Notes: a model not told the origin generated them from the sequence alone. Numbered from the stretch's first letter, positions 8,036 to 16,885 are shown. The stretch is DNA of 64,000 nucleotides from Leptospira venezuelensis (GCF_002150035.1 NZ_NETS01000010.1:620001-684000); one strand, 5' to 3'. Program-made: numbers and translations.

Positions 8036-9517
8036 GTATTCTGCAATTAGAAGTTCTGGATTTTCTCTTCCTATGGAAATTCTAATCAGACTTGGATCCA
8101 GTCCTACTTCTTTCAAAAATCCTCTTCCTGCTTCTGTAGAAACTAACTCATAATGAGCTAAATACATATACAACATGTTCAAAGTGAATTCAGTTCCGAA
8201 GCTTGGTCCTTTAAGCAATCTTAAGGAATTATAAAACGGTTCCAAAGGAACTCCGGGTTCTATAGTGATTACTCCGCAATGAAGATCTTTATCTCTTGCA
8301 ATCTTAGAAAAGTTTCCGTGATTTTCTTCGGAGCCACTCCAATGAACAGCTTTGATCTTAGGATGATTTGAGAAAAAATTCGCAAGTATTGCTGCATTCT
8401 TCCCAATTTCTTTGACTCTTTCGACATAACCTTCTAGCTCGAAGGACATACGTTCACAATCTCTAATATACGGAGTTTCTAAAAACTCAGGAGAATCTTT
8501 TTTCAGTCTTTCAAAATAAGCAGAAGAAGGATTCAGAAATAACGCACCCATCATCACATCCGCATGTCCGGATGCAAACTTGGTTAGACTTTCCACGATC
8601 ACATCTGCAAACGGAGAAAGATCCACGACTGCGGAACCTGCTACGGAAATATCCGCTACTAATGGAATTCCATATTTTTCCAAAAGTTTTTTGAGCTCTG
8701 GATAATCAGGAACTTGAATAAGAGGATTAGTTGGAGATTCGGTAAGGATTGCCGCTACTCTATGACCTTCTTTAGAAAGGAATTCTTCCAGTTCTTTTAG
8801 ATCGACCACATCATGAAAAATATGAGAACCTCTAGAATACTTTTCTAATATTCTAATATTGTCTACGTATAACCATCCGAGTCTGAGCCAAATATCTTTT
8901 CCTTCTTTCGCACGGATTTTATCTAAGGCTCTAAATGCTGCATAGACTGCATTCATCCCAGAAGTCGCCAGATATACTTGCAGGTCTTTACCCGGATACA
9001 AAGAGGATAGCGATCCTTCTACACTTTCGTATGGTTTTTCTTTTCTGGATTCTTCCTGATAGATTGAATCGATAAGACCTTTTTTGAATAAGTAATCTTC
9101 TGCTTTGCGAGAAGATAATAGGCATCCTGTATGCTGGATAAATGATAAAACTTTGGATTCGCTTTCTTTATTAGGAGGAATCGTTAAGGTGATAATTCCT
9201 TCGTCTTCTAAAATTCTTGCGCCTTCTATCTCGAAGGAAGAGACGATATGATCTGCCGCCTTGCGAGAATTTACGATAAACTGGGGACCATTAACCCCGT
9301 TCGTTTCTTTATTATAATCTAGGATTTTTTCTATATAAGCATGAGCTACGAAGCGAGGATATCCAGCTTTGAGTCTGGAAAGAGTTTCGGTTCTTTTTTC
9401 TTCGTATCCGATTACATCAGCGACTTCCGGAAGGCTCATGGAAACCGCATGTATATTTTCAAATGGTATTCTTTCCCCGCAGATCCTACGATGCGGTTCT
9501 TCTATCTCTAGTATCAT
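8015..9517 (-). CDS. Cystathionine gamma-synthase-like PLP enzyme with fungal-type N-terminal domain
   Basis: Cys/Met-metabolism PLP-dependent enzyme, likely transsulfuration or homoserine-ester sulfhydrylation in methionine synthesis. The C-terminal two thirds (about residues 150-500) is the fold-type I core, with the PLP Lys in SLTKFASGHADVMMG near residue 311 and the substrate-binding PTNPLIQVPDYPEL segment. The N-terminal part carries HAVSMSLPEVADVIGYEE and AGYPRFVAH, which match the extra domain of fungal cystathionine gamma-synthases (recalled family knowledge) and are absent from typical 380-residue bacterial MetB. It lies 77 bases downstream of prfA on the same strand. The precise substrate is uncertain. 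Confidence 0.8.
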   Translation of the reverse strand: MILEIEEPHRRICGERIPFENIHAVSMSLPEVADVIGYEEKRTETLSRLKAGYPRFVAHAYIEKILDYNKETNGVNGPQFIVNSRKAADHIVSSFEIEGARILEDEGIITLTIPPNKESESKVLSFIQHTGCLLSSRKAEDYLFKKGLIDSIYQEESRKEKPYESVEGSLSSLYPGKDLQVYLATSGMNAVYAAFRALDKIRAKEGKDIWLRLGWLYVDNIRILEKYSRGSHIFHDVVDLKELEEFLSKEGHRVAAILTESPTNPLIQVPDYPELKKLLEKYGIPLVADISVAGSAVVDLSPFADVIVESLTKFASGHADVMMGALFLNPSSAYFERLKKDSPEFLETPYIRDCERMSFELEGYVERVKEIGKNAAILANFFSNHPKIKAVHWSGSEENHGNFSKIARDKDLHCGVITIEPGVPLEPFYNSLRLLKGPSFGTEFTLNMLYMYLAHYELVSTEAGRGFLKEVGLDPSLIRISIGRENPELLIAEYKKALGD

Positions 9518-9594
9518 ACTTTGATTACCATCGCAAAATTTTAGGCAGAAACATCAACTTTATTCGGTTGGACGAACAGAAGTCTAAAACGGTT

Positions 9595-10659
9595 CTAATT
9601 GGCCTGTGAATTTGCGAGGCGTTTAACTCTATCTTCTTCTGTTAGAGCATTGATCAAGTCGTCCAGATCTCCTTCCATTATAGCAGAAAGATTATGACTA
9701 GTAAATCCGATACGATGATCTGTACATCTTCCTTGTGGAAAATTATAAGTTCGTATTCTTTCGGATCTGTCTCCGGAACCAACCATCTGTTTTTTAAGAG
9801 CATCGGCTGCAGCTTTCTTTTCTTCGGCCTGCTTTTCTAAGATCCTAGCGCTTAAGATCCTCATCGCTTTTGCTTTGTTCTTGTGTTGGGATTTTTCATC
9901 CTGACAAGCAACTGCGATCCCGGTAGGAATGTGAGTGATCCGAACTGCGGAGTCAGTTGTGTTAACGTGCTGTCCACCTGATCCGGAAGAACGATACACA
10001 TCCACTCTCAGATCGTTTTCATTTATATTTATTTCTGATTCTTCTGCCTCTGGTAAAACTGCAACGGTCACCGCACTTGTGTGAATCCTTCCTCCAGATT
10101 CGGTTGCAGGAATTCTTTGCACTCTATGAGTTCCCGCCTCGAATTTGAAAAGATCGTATGCCTTATCATTTTCCATTGCAAAGATGATCTCTTTTAACCC
10201 ACCTATTCCAGTTGGAGAAGACTCTATGATCTCATGGCGAATGCCCTGCTTGTCCGCATATCTGGTGTACATTCTGAAAAGATCAGAAACGAACAGTCCT
10301 GCCTCCTCTCCACCGGTCCCTGCTCTTATCTCGAGCAGGATATTTTTACCGGAATTCGGATCAGGAGGAAGTAGAAGAATTTCCAACTCCTTCTCCAAAC
10401 TTTCTATCCTTTCTTCTGCTTCTTTGCGCTCCTCTTCGTACATAGAGCGCATATCCCCGTCTTTTTCGGTTTTTAAAAGTTCTTCAGCGTCTTTCTTATT
10501 CTGAATTAATTTTTGGTATTCGGTAATTTTATCGAATAAGGGCGTGAGTCGGGAACGTTCCTTATAAAGTCGTTTTAAATCATCCGGATTGGACGCGGTC
10601 GTGAGTTCGTCCGATATTTTGAGGTATTTTTGTTGTATTTTTTCTAGTCTGTCTAACAT
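9595..10659 (-). CDS. prfA: Peptide chain release factor 1
   Basis: Releases the finished peptide from ribosomes at UAA and UAG codons. The 354-residue protein carries the universal GGQ tripeptide in SSGSGGQHVNTTDSAVRITH near residues 228-230, which enters the peptidyl transferase centre. Upstream, the RAGTGGEEAGLF segment and the HRVQRIPATESGGRIHTS region are typical of RF1. No frameshift site is visible, consistent with RF1 rather than RF2. It is divergent from the 10700 gene across 40 bases and leads into the cystathionine gamma-synthase-like gene. No prmC methyltransferase follows. Confidence 0.97.
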   Translation of the reverse strand: MLDRLEKIQQKYLKISDELTTASNPDDLKRLYKERSRLTPLFDKITEYQKLIQNKKDAEELLKTEKDGDMRSMYEEERKEAEERIESLEKELEILLLPPDPNSGKNILLEIRAGTGGEEAGLFVSDLFRMYTRYADKQGIRHEIIESSPTGIGGLKEIIFAMENDKAYDLFKFEAGTHRVQRIPATESGGRIHTSAVTVAVLPEAEESEININENDLRVDVYRSSGSGGQHVNTTDSAVRITHIPTGIAVACQDEKSQHKNKAKAMRILSARILEKQAEEKKAAADALKKQMVGSGDRSERIRTYNFPQGRCTDHRIGFTSHNLSAIMEGDLDDLINALTEEDRVKRLANSQAN

Positions 10660-10699
10660 AGAAACCGTATCCCATTGCCTTGGTACCTTACTCCTCTAC

Positions 10700-11323
10700 A
10701 TGGAAAACTACAATTCGATTCTCTCAGCAGTTTCCGATCAGATACTGAATCTTTTATCCGGTCTTCATTCCTATCGTAGCCCCTATGCTAAAACCGTAGG
10801 ATCGCCAGATGAGCTCATCCAAGAGCTTACCCAAAAATCTTCTCTCCAAACCGGAGCAGCAAGTGCGGCTCTTGCCCTTCCCCAAGGACGTTTGGGACTT
10901 GTTACATTGGCTCCTGAAATTATTTTAGTCTTAAGACTCCAAGGTAGATTGGTAAAGGATATCGCCGCTTTATATGGAAAAGAGCATCAGGTGACACCGG
11001 AACTTATGGCTTATTGTTTATTCAAGGACAAGACCTCGTTCTTCAGAAATGTTCTAAAAGATGCTGGGGCTCGCGTTTTAATCCGGCCAATAGCTTGGAA
11101 ACTTCTTCAAGAAGCTACATATCAGATCGCAAAAGGTCTCATGAAAGGGAAGAAGTTTGCAAAACCTAAAAACGGATTTTGGCTCCCTATTTTCGGATCC
11201 TTACTTTCTGGAGGATATTCCTTTTGGGAAACTCGTAATATAGCATCCAGAGCCCAGAAATTATTTTCTAAAGATATTATCAGCGTCCAATCGGACGAGC
11301 CTTGGGCTGAGGAAACTGCCTGA
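10700..11323 (+). CDS. EcsC-like hypothetical protein
   Basis: 207 residues from the ATG at 10700; an earlier in-frame start at 10589 would run antisense into prfA and is rejected. It contains a moderately hydrophobic stretch GAASAALALPQGRLGLVTLA, a following LQGRLVKDIAALYGKE segment, and a C-terminal WLPIFGSLLSGGYSFWETR then AQKLF pattern. This resembles the EcsC family (a membrane-associated family of unclear function), but the match is from memory of the pattern only. It is followed 23 bases later by a lipoprotein gene on the same strand, so the two may be cotranscribed. Confidence 0.7.
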   Translation: MENYNSILSAVSDQILNLLSGLHSYRSPYAKTVGSPDELIQELTQKSSLQTGAASAALALPQGRLGLVTLAPEIILVLRLQGRLVKDIAALYGKEHQVTPELMAYCLFKDKTSFFRNVLKDAGARVLIRPIAWKLLQEATYQIAKGLMKGKKFAKPKNGFWLPIFGSLLSGGYSFWETRNIASRAQKLFSKDIISVQSDEPWAEETA

Positions 11324-11346
11324 ACGTAAAATCTAAGTTCTCTAGA

Positions 11347-12447
11347 ATGATCAGAGTTTTATCTTTTTTATTATTAATTTTTCTTTCCTGGAACTGTAAA
11401 AGTAAACAGGAAAGTTTAATAGAAGAAATCCAAGAATTGCTGGAAGAGCAGAAGTATGAAAAAGCTTCCGGTCTCTTAAAAGACTATCTGGTAAAACCTA
11501 AATCAGATGACGAAGTTCTTTCTTCCGAAAAACCTGAAACTCCTAGAATTATAGAACTTTCTTATGACAGAAAACGATTAGTATATTTAGAAGATAGCAA
11601 ACTCAACTGGAGAGATGCTACTGACGGATCTAACGGTTCAAAAAGTTTGGACGAGGTTCCTGCTTCTCTTGCTGTTTCCTTAAACGCAAACTTTGCACTG
11701 GCAGAATATCCGATGACAAACGGTTGTCGCTTGTTTGCAATTTCATTAAAAAATAATGATCTACTTTATGAATCAGGTGCGCAGATCTCCTGTAGGAATA
11801 GAGGAGGAATCTCTGACGACGGTTCTAAAATTTACTACTTTGTAGACAACCAACTCTATGAAGAAAAAACAATCGAGCCAAGAACTCCTAAGTTAATCGT
11901 TTCTAAAGAAAAGATTACACCACCTTTTACGGGACTCAAAGCTAGATTCTTTTTATACCCTATTGGAAAAGATTTTTTACTCTTCTCCGGAAATGCTGGC
12001 TCTTACTATTTATACTATTTCCAACCTGATAAGAAATCGGTCGAAAAAATAGACCAAGAAGTTATTAGTCCATTAATCTATTACGGAACCGGAGATTCCG
12101 CATATTATTTAGGTGGCTCGATCGGCAGGCTTCATTTAAGAAGATTACAACTTGGAAAAGGCAAACCTTCTAGCAGTAAACTATTTACGATCAGCAGAAA
12201 AGAGATCAATCCTTGGAAACTTCCAGGTAAAAACGAATTCGTTTCCAACTACTCTGGCAAAGTACATCTTTGGGGACCTTCTCGAAAAAGTCAGGTCCTC
12301 CCTTTGCTTTGTGAAAGGATCTGGCTCGTGGATCAGAACAAAGTTCTTTGTGAGAATGAAAAAGGTGGATTGTATTTCACCAATTTAGATTTTCCAGAAG
12401 AGGATTGGAGAATCCTCAAACTATACGAAGAAGCCAGAGACAAATAA
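11347..12447 (+). CDS. Hypothetical lipoprotein
   Basis: 366 residues. The N-terminus MIRVLSFLLLIFLSWNC is a type II signal peptide with Cys at residue 17, so the protein is probably lipidated and envelope-exposed. The next 35 residues (EEIQELLEEQKYEKASGLLK) look like a short helical repeat of the TPR kind. The rest is rich in beta-type segments such as RIIELSYDRKRLVYLED and GGISDDGSKIYYFVDNQLYE, reminiscent of propeller-like WD40/TolB blades. No family was recognised. It converges on the nitrilase-like gene with only 4 bases between stops. Confidence 0.85.
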   Translation: MIRVLSFLLLIFLSWNCKSKQESLIEEIQELLEEQKYEKASGLLKDYLVKPKSDDEVLSSEKPETPRIIELSYDRKRLVYLEDSKLNWRDATDGSNGSKSLDEVPASLAVSLNANFALAEYPMTNGCRLFAISLKNNDLLYESGAQISCRNRGGISDDGSKIYYFVDNQLYEEKTIEPRTPKLIVSKEKITPPFTGLKARFFLYPIGKDFLLFSGNAGSYYLYYFQPDKKSVEKIDQEVISPLIYYGTGDSAYYLGGSIGRLHLRRLQLGKGKPSSSKLFTISRKEINPWKLPGKNEFVSNYSGKVHLWGPSRKSQVLPLLCERIWLVDQNKVLCENEKGGLYFTNLDFPEEDWRILKLYEEARDK

Positions 12448-12451
12448 TTCT

Positions 12452-13501
12452 TTAGAAAAAGATATTAATGATCAGATTTCCTTTTTGGCCTTCGATCGGC
12501 TCAGGTGAACCGTAACGAGTCTTTGCAAAACTTTTTGCTGGAAATTCTTGGCTATACGCTTTTCCTGAAAATTGAACTTGTCCGCTAGATTCAAAAGAAG
12601 AGTTTTTAATCCATTCTCTGAACTTGCCTTCATCTTCTTGAGAACCAAGCCCAATCAATTTACTTACGTAAGTTTTTTTAACAATCTCTTCCATCTGGGG
12701 AGATTTTAGATCCTCTGTGAACAAGATGCCCAATCTTCCGGATGGTAAATTTGCCACCCACACTTCAGGAAGGATTTCTTTTTCAGAGCCAGTGACCTGC
12801 GTAGCTTCCAATTTTTGAGTAGAAGTTCTAAGCAAAGAACCTTCTAAAAACTTTCCATTAAGATCGAAAATATAAGCTCTTTCTTGCCATTCACCCGGTT
12901 TGATGGAAAGTTTTCCTTCTTTCACTTCAGGAGAAGGTAAACAGATAGATCCCGCTAAGATAGAAACACCGTACATCTTTGCAAGGTCTCCGAAAATCCT
13001 TTCGTATCTTTCTTTTGAATCTTGCGCAATTTCAAAAGAAACTGCTTCTCCATCTAATATATGGGAAAAGTTTTTAATAGAGATCCTATGAAAAAATAAG
13101 GCCCAGTTCCAAGCAGAGTCGATATTCTCGGAATCCACAAGTTCCTTTCTGGAATCCATTAGAAAAATATAATTTCCGATCTCCGGAGGAAATGCAACGA
13201 TTGTGGAGTTTTGGAGCCAACCTTTCTCTTTTGCAAGAGCAAGTGGTTCTTCCAACCAAGCTCTGAATCTATCTTCTCTAGTAAAATATTCAGGTTTGAA
13301 TTCCAACTGGACGATGAGCAAATTTCCGGACCTTCTATCCCAGCCTAAGGAAACGGATTTAGTCTCTTTTTTTGAGATCCTTTTTTGAAATTCTTCTTCG
13401 CTTAGAGAAACTCCTGAAAGAAGCCATCCGATAAATGCGAAGATCGGGACTAATACTAAAGATGCGAGTGCATTCCTTACGAATGGGCTCATGCTAACCA
13501 A
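12452..13501 (-). CDS. Nitrilase-superfamily-like protein, catalytic Cys apparently lost
   Basis: 349 residues with an N-terminal membrane anchor (residues 8-30). The pattern of a carbon-nitrogen hydrolase is visible: a strand ending in the Glu motif IVAFPPEIGNY near residue 106, the YGVSILAGSICLPSP strand, and the GRLGILFTEDLKSPQM segment near 253-268. In active nitrilases the last motif reads like ICYDxRFP; here the Cys position is Thr (FTEDLKSP). It is therefore probably a pseudoenzyme or a very divergent hydrolase. Apolipoprotein N-acyltransferase-like enzymes belong to the same superfamily. Last gene of a five-gene operon; its start overlaps the Nudix gene by 13 bases. Confidence 0.68.
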   Translation of the reverse strand: MVSMSPFVRNALASLVLVPIFAFIGWLLSGVSLSEEEFQKRISKKETKSVSLGWDRRSGNLLIVQLEFKPEYFTREDRFRAWLEEPLALAKEKGWLQNSTIVAFPPEIGNYIFLMDSRKELVDSENIDSAWNWALFFHRISIKNFSHILDGEAVSFEIAQDSKERYERIFGDLAKMYGVSILAGSICLPSPEVKEGKLSIKPGEWQERAYIFDLNGKFLEGSLLRTSTQKLEATQVTGSEKEILPEVWVANLPSGRLGILFTEDLKSPQMEEIVKKTYVSKLIGLGSQEDEGKFREWIKNSSFESSGQVQFSGKAYSQEFPAKSFAKTRYGSPEPIEGQKGNLIINIFF

Positions 13502-13995
13502 CCTTTAGGATTTAATTTACCATCAGGAATCTGGGGAACATATTCTTTTTGATACAATTGCAGAGCATCCAGCATATATTCGAAAAATAAAGGTTTGGGA
13601 TCGTATGTGGCAGCATCTACCCAAGCAATATAATCATGCTCGTCGGAGAGAGTAATTTCTCCCGATACAAATTCTCCATGATAAGCAACAATCACACATG
13701 GATGATTTCCATCACTGACTCTATGTTTGTGAATTAGGATTGGTCGCGGGTGGATCTTGATCTCACAAGTTTCTCCCATTTCTTCTTTTAACTCTCTAGA
13801 TAAACTTTCCAGCCAATCTCCATAGAATTCGTCTTCGTTCATTCTTCCGCCAGGAAGATCCCCAAATCCAGATTTGCGATCCCTAAGAATGAGAAGTTCC
13901 TTTCCTTTTCTCAAAAAAACCTTTTGTGTGATTTGAAAAAAACCGTGTTTGCTCAAAGCCTTATCCCTTTTAGCGACCCTTAGGAAGCAAGTCAC
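13489..13995 (-). CDS. Nudix hydrolase
   Basis: 168 residues. The Nudix box is present as GGRMNEDE followed by SRELKEEMG, but 10 rather than 7 residues separate the first Glu from the Arg-Glu pair, so the box carries a three-residue insertion (FYGDWLESLS). All metal-binding acidic residues of the RELKEE helix are kept. Nudix enzymes hydrolyse nucleoside diphosphate-linked compounds; the substrate here cannot be named. It sits 12 bases after the dehydrogenase and overlaps the nitrilase-like gene by 13 bases, so coupling with both is likely. Confidence 0.88.
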   Translation of the reverse strand: MTCFLRVAKRDKALSKHGFFQITQKVFLRKGKELLILRDRKSGFGDLPGGRMNEDEFYGDWLESLSRELKEEMGETCEIKIHPRPILIHKHRVSDGNHPCVIVAYHGEFVSGEITLSDEHDYIAWVDAATYDPKPLFFEYMLDALQLYQKEYVPQIPDGKLNPKGWLA

Positions 13996-14006
13996 TAAAT
14001 ACTCGC

Positions 14007-15530
14007 TCAGGAAGCTTTATGCCTGACAACCACTTTTATATTCTCCGGTTTTCTTGCGTCTGTATATGCTTCCGGTATAGATCTGGAATCGAATTCTTTG
14101 CTAATCAAGTTTTCAGAAACAGATTTTAAGAATCCAGGTTCGGATAGTAGAAGTTCCCTGGTTCGAACGAAATCCCCGCATCTACTTGTGCTCAAAATTC
14201 CACCGGCTGCAATCCAATCTAAAAATAAATTCGATTTAGCCCCAGCCGATGCAGATATTAAAATGAAACCTCTCGGACGAACCAAAGATTTTTCTTCCTT
14301 CTTATCCGGACGAATCACTAAGTCGAGTTCAGAAGGAGAATCTACTATTGCAAAATCAAAGCGTGGCAGAGCACCTTGGAATTCTTGGGATCCTAAAAAC
14401 TTTTTTCCCTCTTCGACTGAACCTATAAACATCCGGATCTTATTTTCCTTGTCCAGATCATCTAATAATTCTTTTTCTTCTTTGTTTAAAGAAACAGAAG
14501 AAGAAACAAAAACCCACACAGGAGAAGAAACCTCGATTCCCCAAACCAAATCTAAAAAGCCAGGTTTAAGATCTGCAATAGTGAGTTCATCCACAACCAG
14601 CTCAGTAAGATGAGCAATTCCGAGAGACGACTGACCATTTGTAGTCTTTCTATGAATTTCTTTTCGCGTAAGATGTATACTAGTTTCTAATCCGGAAGTT
14701 GAACCTGTAGTATCGAATACTAGATCGAAAGAATATTTGTAATCAAGCCAAGATGCTGATGTTGGAGTTCCTATATTCTTTTCAAATAAAAGTCCTTCTT
14801 CGACTTTCCCTTCTCCTAAAGTGGAAAAGTATAAAGCCTGATCTGCGCCCATACTCAAAGATAGTTCTGCTAAGTTTTGATGCCGGATAAAAGAAACAAT
14901 TTCATAGTTTAGTTTGTTTCTCTTTCTATATAGATCCAAAGCGGCAATCACAAGTGAGCCTAAACGTCTAGGGCCTAAAACTGCGATTTTTTTGAGATCT
15001 GCTCCAACCCGACGAAGCGAAACTTCTACACCGTGCAAAGAAGCTGCAAATGGCTCTAGTAAAACTGCTTCCATATCAGCAAGTTGTTTGGTTTCTACCA
15101 GGTTCCCTTTTGGTGCGAGGATATAAGGTCCGAATCCTCCGGGCAAACGATCTATTCCAAGTACCATTCTAGTCGGGCTATGCGTTGGAATTCCAACCTG
15201 ACAAAAAGGATCTGCCTCTTCTCCCCTGGAGACAACTGTATCATTAATTTCTAATACATATTTTTCGCCGCTAAAATAATCGGATGCGACTACTTCATGA
15301 CCAATGATCTGCGGAAGCGAAAAAGGTAAAAATCTACGATCTAAATCTGTGGAGCAAATCCCACAAAGTTCCGTTTTGAGAAGTCTATAACCTTTTCCTA
15401 GTTCTAGATAAAGAGAAGAATTTCGAAGTATCTGCCAACCGGATTCTTCTGAACCTTTCATTTCATACACTGCGTCCGTGAAAGAATCGTTGGAATTGTA
15501 TTCGTAGGCGGTAAACCGGACTTCTATCAA
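14007..15530 (-). CDS. Unusual zinc-type medium-chain dehydrogenase (MDR)
   Basis: 507 residues, far longer than the usual 340-380 of medium-chain dehydrogenases. Catalytic zinc ligands are recognisable: CGICSTDLD near residue 57, GHEVVA near 79, and Glu in LLEPFAASLHG. The dinucleotide-binding turn is AVLGPRRLGSLVIAA. The four-Cys lobe binding structural zinc is absent: only one Cys occurs in the corresponding region (DPFCQVG). Two inserted stretches follow the Rossmann core (SFDLVFDTTGSTSG and onward). The substrate is unknown. It begins immediately after the rhomboid stop codon in a tightly packed operon. Confidence 0.83.
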   Translation of the reverse strand: MIEVRFTAYEYNSNDSFTDAVYEMKGSEESGWQILRNSSLYLELGKGYRLLKTELCGICSTDLDRRFLPFSLPQIIGHEVVASDYFSGEKYVLEINDTVVSRGEEADPFCQVGIPTHSPTRMVLGIDRLPGGFGPYILAPKGNLVETKQLADMEAVLLEPFAASLHGVEVSLRRVGADLKKIAVLGPRRLGSLVIAALDLYRKRNKLNYEIVSFIRHQNLAELSLSMGADQALYFSTLGEGKVEEGLLFEKNIGTPTSASWLDYKYSFDLVFDTTGSTSGLETSIHLTRKEIHRKTTNGQSSLGIAHLTELVVDELTIADLKPGFLDLVWGIEVSSPVWVFVSSSVSLNKEEKELLDDLDKENKIRMFIGSVEEGKKFLGSQEFQGALPRFDFAIVDSPSELDLVIRPDKKEEKSLVRPRGFILISASAGAKSNLFLDWIAAGGILSTSRCGDFVRTRELLLSEPGFLKSVSENLISKEFDSRSIPEAYTDARKPENIKVVVRHKAS

Positions 15531-16193
15531 TTATCTTGCCCCGACAAAAAATCCCAATATCAAAAGTAAAATAACGAACACTAAGTTTAATGCAAAGCCA
15601 GTATGCAATTCTCGTTTGATCTTATTATTGAGAAAATAAGCAGTGAATACCACAGAAATAAATCCACCCAAATGAGCCCAGTGTGCGACTTGGTCTCTGG
15701 AAAATAAATTGGTGATATCAGAATATACCATAAGCCAGGCCACTGCGAAAACAGGAAAAGGGTAACTTCGCTTTCTGATTCGAATAGAAAAAGGAGAAAG
15801 TAATGCTGCAACGGCAGCTAACCCGGATACAGCGCCAGAAGCTCCGATTGCAGGTTGATTCTCTCCTAATATCATTCCTCTTACAAAAGAATCCAAACCA
15901 CCTGAGACAAGTGCCCCCATAAAAAAGAAAAGAAGCCATTTTGCTTGGCCGACTTTATATTCTACGATCCTTCCTAAAAAAAATAGAAAGATCATATTCC
16001 AAAACAAATGAGTGAAGTCGGCATGTAAGAAGACCATACCGATCCATTTCCAAGGATAGAATTCTCCAGGACGACTGATGAAGAACGTACTTACGATTTC
16101 TTCTGGAACGAATACATTTAGAAGTATTTGAGAAATACTGATAAGTCCTACAATGAAAGCAGTTAGAGGAAATTCGAATAGAAAGGCCTTCAT
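15531..16193 (-). CDS. Rhomboid-family intramembrane serine protease
   Basis: 220 residues with six predicted membrane segments. The catalytic Ser lies in GASGAVSG near residues 116-123 and the catalytic His in AHWAHLGGF near residue 171. The helix 2 motif HADFTHLFWNMIFLFFLG with conserved His and Asn is also present. Rhomboids cleave membrane proteins within the lipid bilayer; the substrate is not known here. The start overlaps the stop of the upstream TetR gene by 4 bases, and the MDR gene follows with no gap, indicating cotranscription. Confidence 0.95.
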   Translation of the reverse strand: MKAFLFEFPLTAFIVGLISISQILLNVFVPEEIVSTFFISRPGEFYPWKWIGMVFLHADFTHLFWNMIFLFFLGRIVEYKVGQAKWLLFFFMGALVSGGLDSFVRGMILGENQPAIGASGAVSGLAAVAALLSPFSIRIRKRSYPFPVFAVAWLMVYSDITNLFSRDQVAHWAHLGGFISVVFTAYFLNNKIKRELHTGFALNLVFVILLLILGFFVGAR

Positions 16194-16885
16194 TTCGATC
16201 CTCTCTGGATATAATAATTCATATAAGCTTTAAGCATTGTTTTTAGTTCTTGTAAAATCCCATCTGCGAGAGCACTATCCTGTCTTTCTCTAAGCCAACG
16301 GCTTAAAACAGAATCTGATACTTCTACCATGATCCTGGACATGACCATCATTTCCTCTTTTTTCTTCATCCAAGGAATGACCCCGAAAAATAACTCCGCG
16401 ATAAAATTGGCGATGGCTCTGTTATTCTCTCTATCTATACTTACAAGTTCAGGATCGAGATTTTTATTCGACCACATAGGTATAAACCCTGGCTCAGATT
16501 TATAAAGTTGAGCAAATGCATCTATAAGCTTATCTACCAGATTTTCCCATTCCATTTTACTCGGAGAAGTATCCAGAAAATTCAGAATCATTGAATTCAC
16601 TCTTTCCAGATGCCTTTGTCCTACGGCTTTTAATATGGCATGTTTGTTTGGAAAATATTGATATAAGGAGCCGATAGGTATCTCTGCTCTTTGAGCGATC
16701 AAATTTGTAGTCAGACCTTCTGTTCCAACTTCATCCAAAAGATCGGCAACGATATCCAAGATATATTGAACCCTCTCTATAGCTCGTTTTTGAGAAGGTG
16801 ATTTTCTCAGATTTAACTTAGAGTTTTTCTCTTTTTGTTTAGAGGATACTGGCAGTTTCTTTTTTGCAATTTTGGGCAAAGACAT
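16190..16885 (-). CDS. TetR/AcrR family transcriptional regulator
   Basis: 231 residues with a Lys/Arg-rich N-terminal tail of about 30 residues, then a standard TetR helix-turn-helix: VQYILDIVADLLDEVGTEGL, TTNLIAQRAEIPIGSLYQYF and PNKHAILKAVGQRHL. The C-terminal region ends in a positively charged tail. First gene of the operon TetR - rhomboid - MDR - Nudix - nitrilase-like, with 4-base coupling to the rhomboid gene. It probably controls its own operon (inference from position); no clear palindrome was seen in the 60 bases upstream. Confidence 0.93.
   Translation of the reverse strand: MSLPKIAKKKLPVSSKQKEKNSKLNLRKSPSQKRAIERVQYILDIVADLLDEVGTEGLTTNLIAQRAEIPIGSLYQYFPNKHAILKAVGQRHLERVNSMILNFLDTSPSKMEWENLVDKLIDAFAQLYKSEPGFIPMWSNKNLDPELVSIDRENNRAIANFIAELFFGVIPWMKKKEEMMVMSRIMVEVSDSVLSRWLRERQDSALADGILQELKTMLKAYMNYYIQRGSK

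Noticed and set aside
9595..10659. RF2-type programmed frameshift in the release factor gene
   Set aside because: The reading frame is continuous and the sequence matches RF1, which does not need a frameshift.
10589..10699. Extension of the 10700 protein to an upstream in-frame start
   Set aside because: The extension lies antisense to prfA and has no ribosome site; ATG 10700 is adequate.
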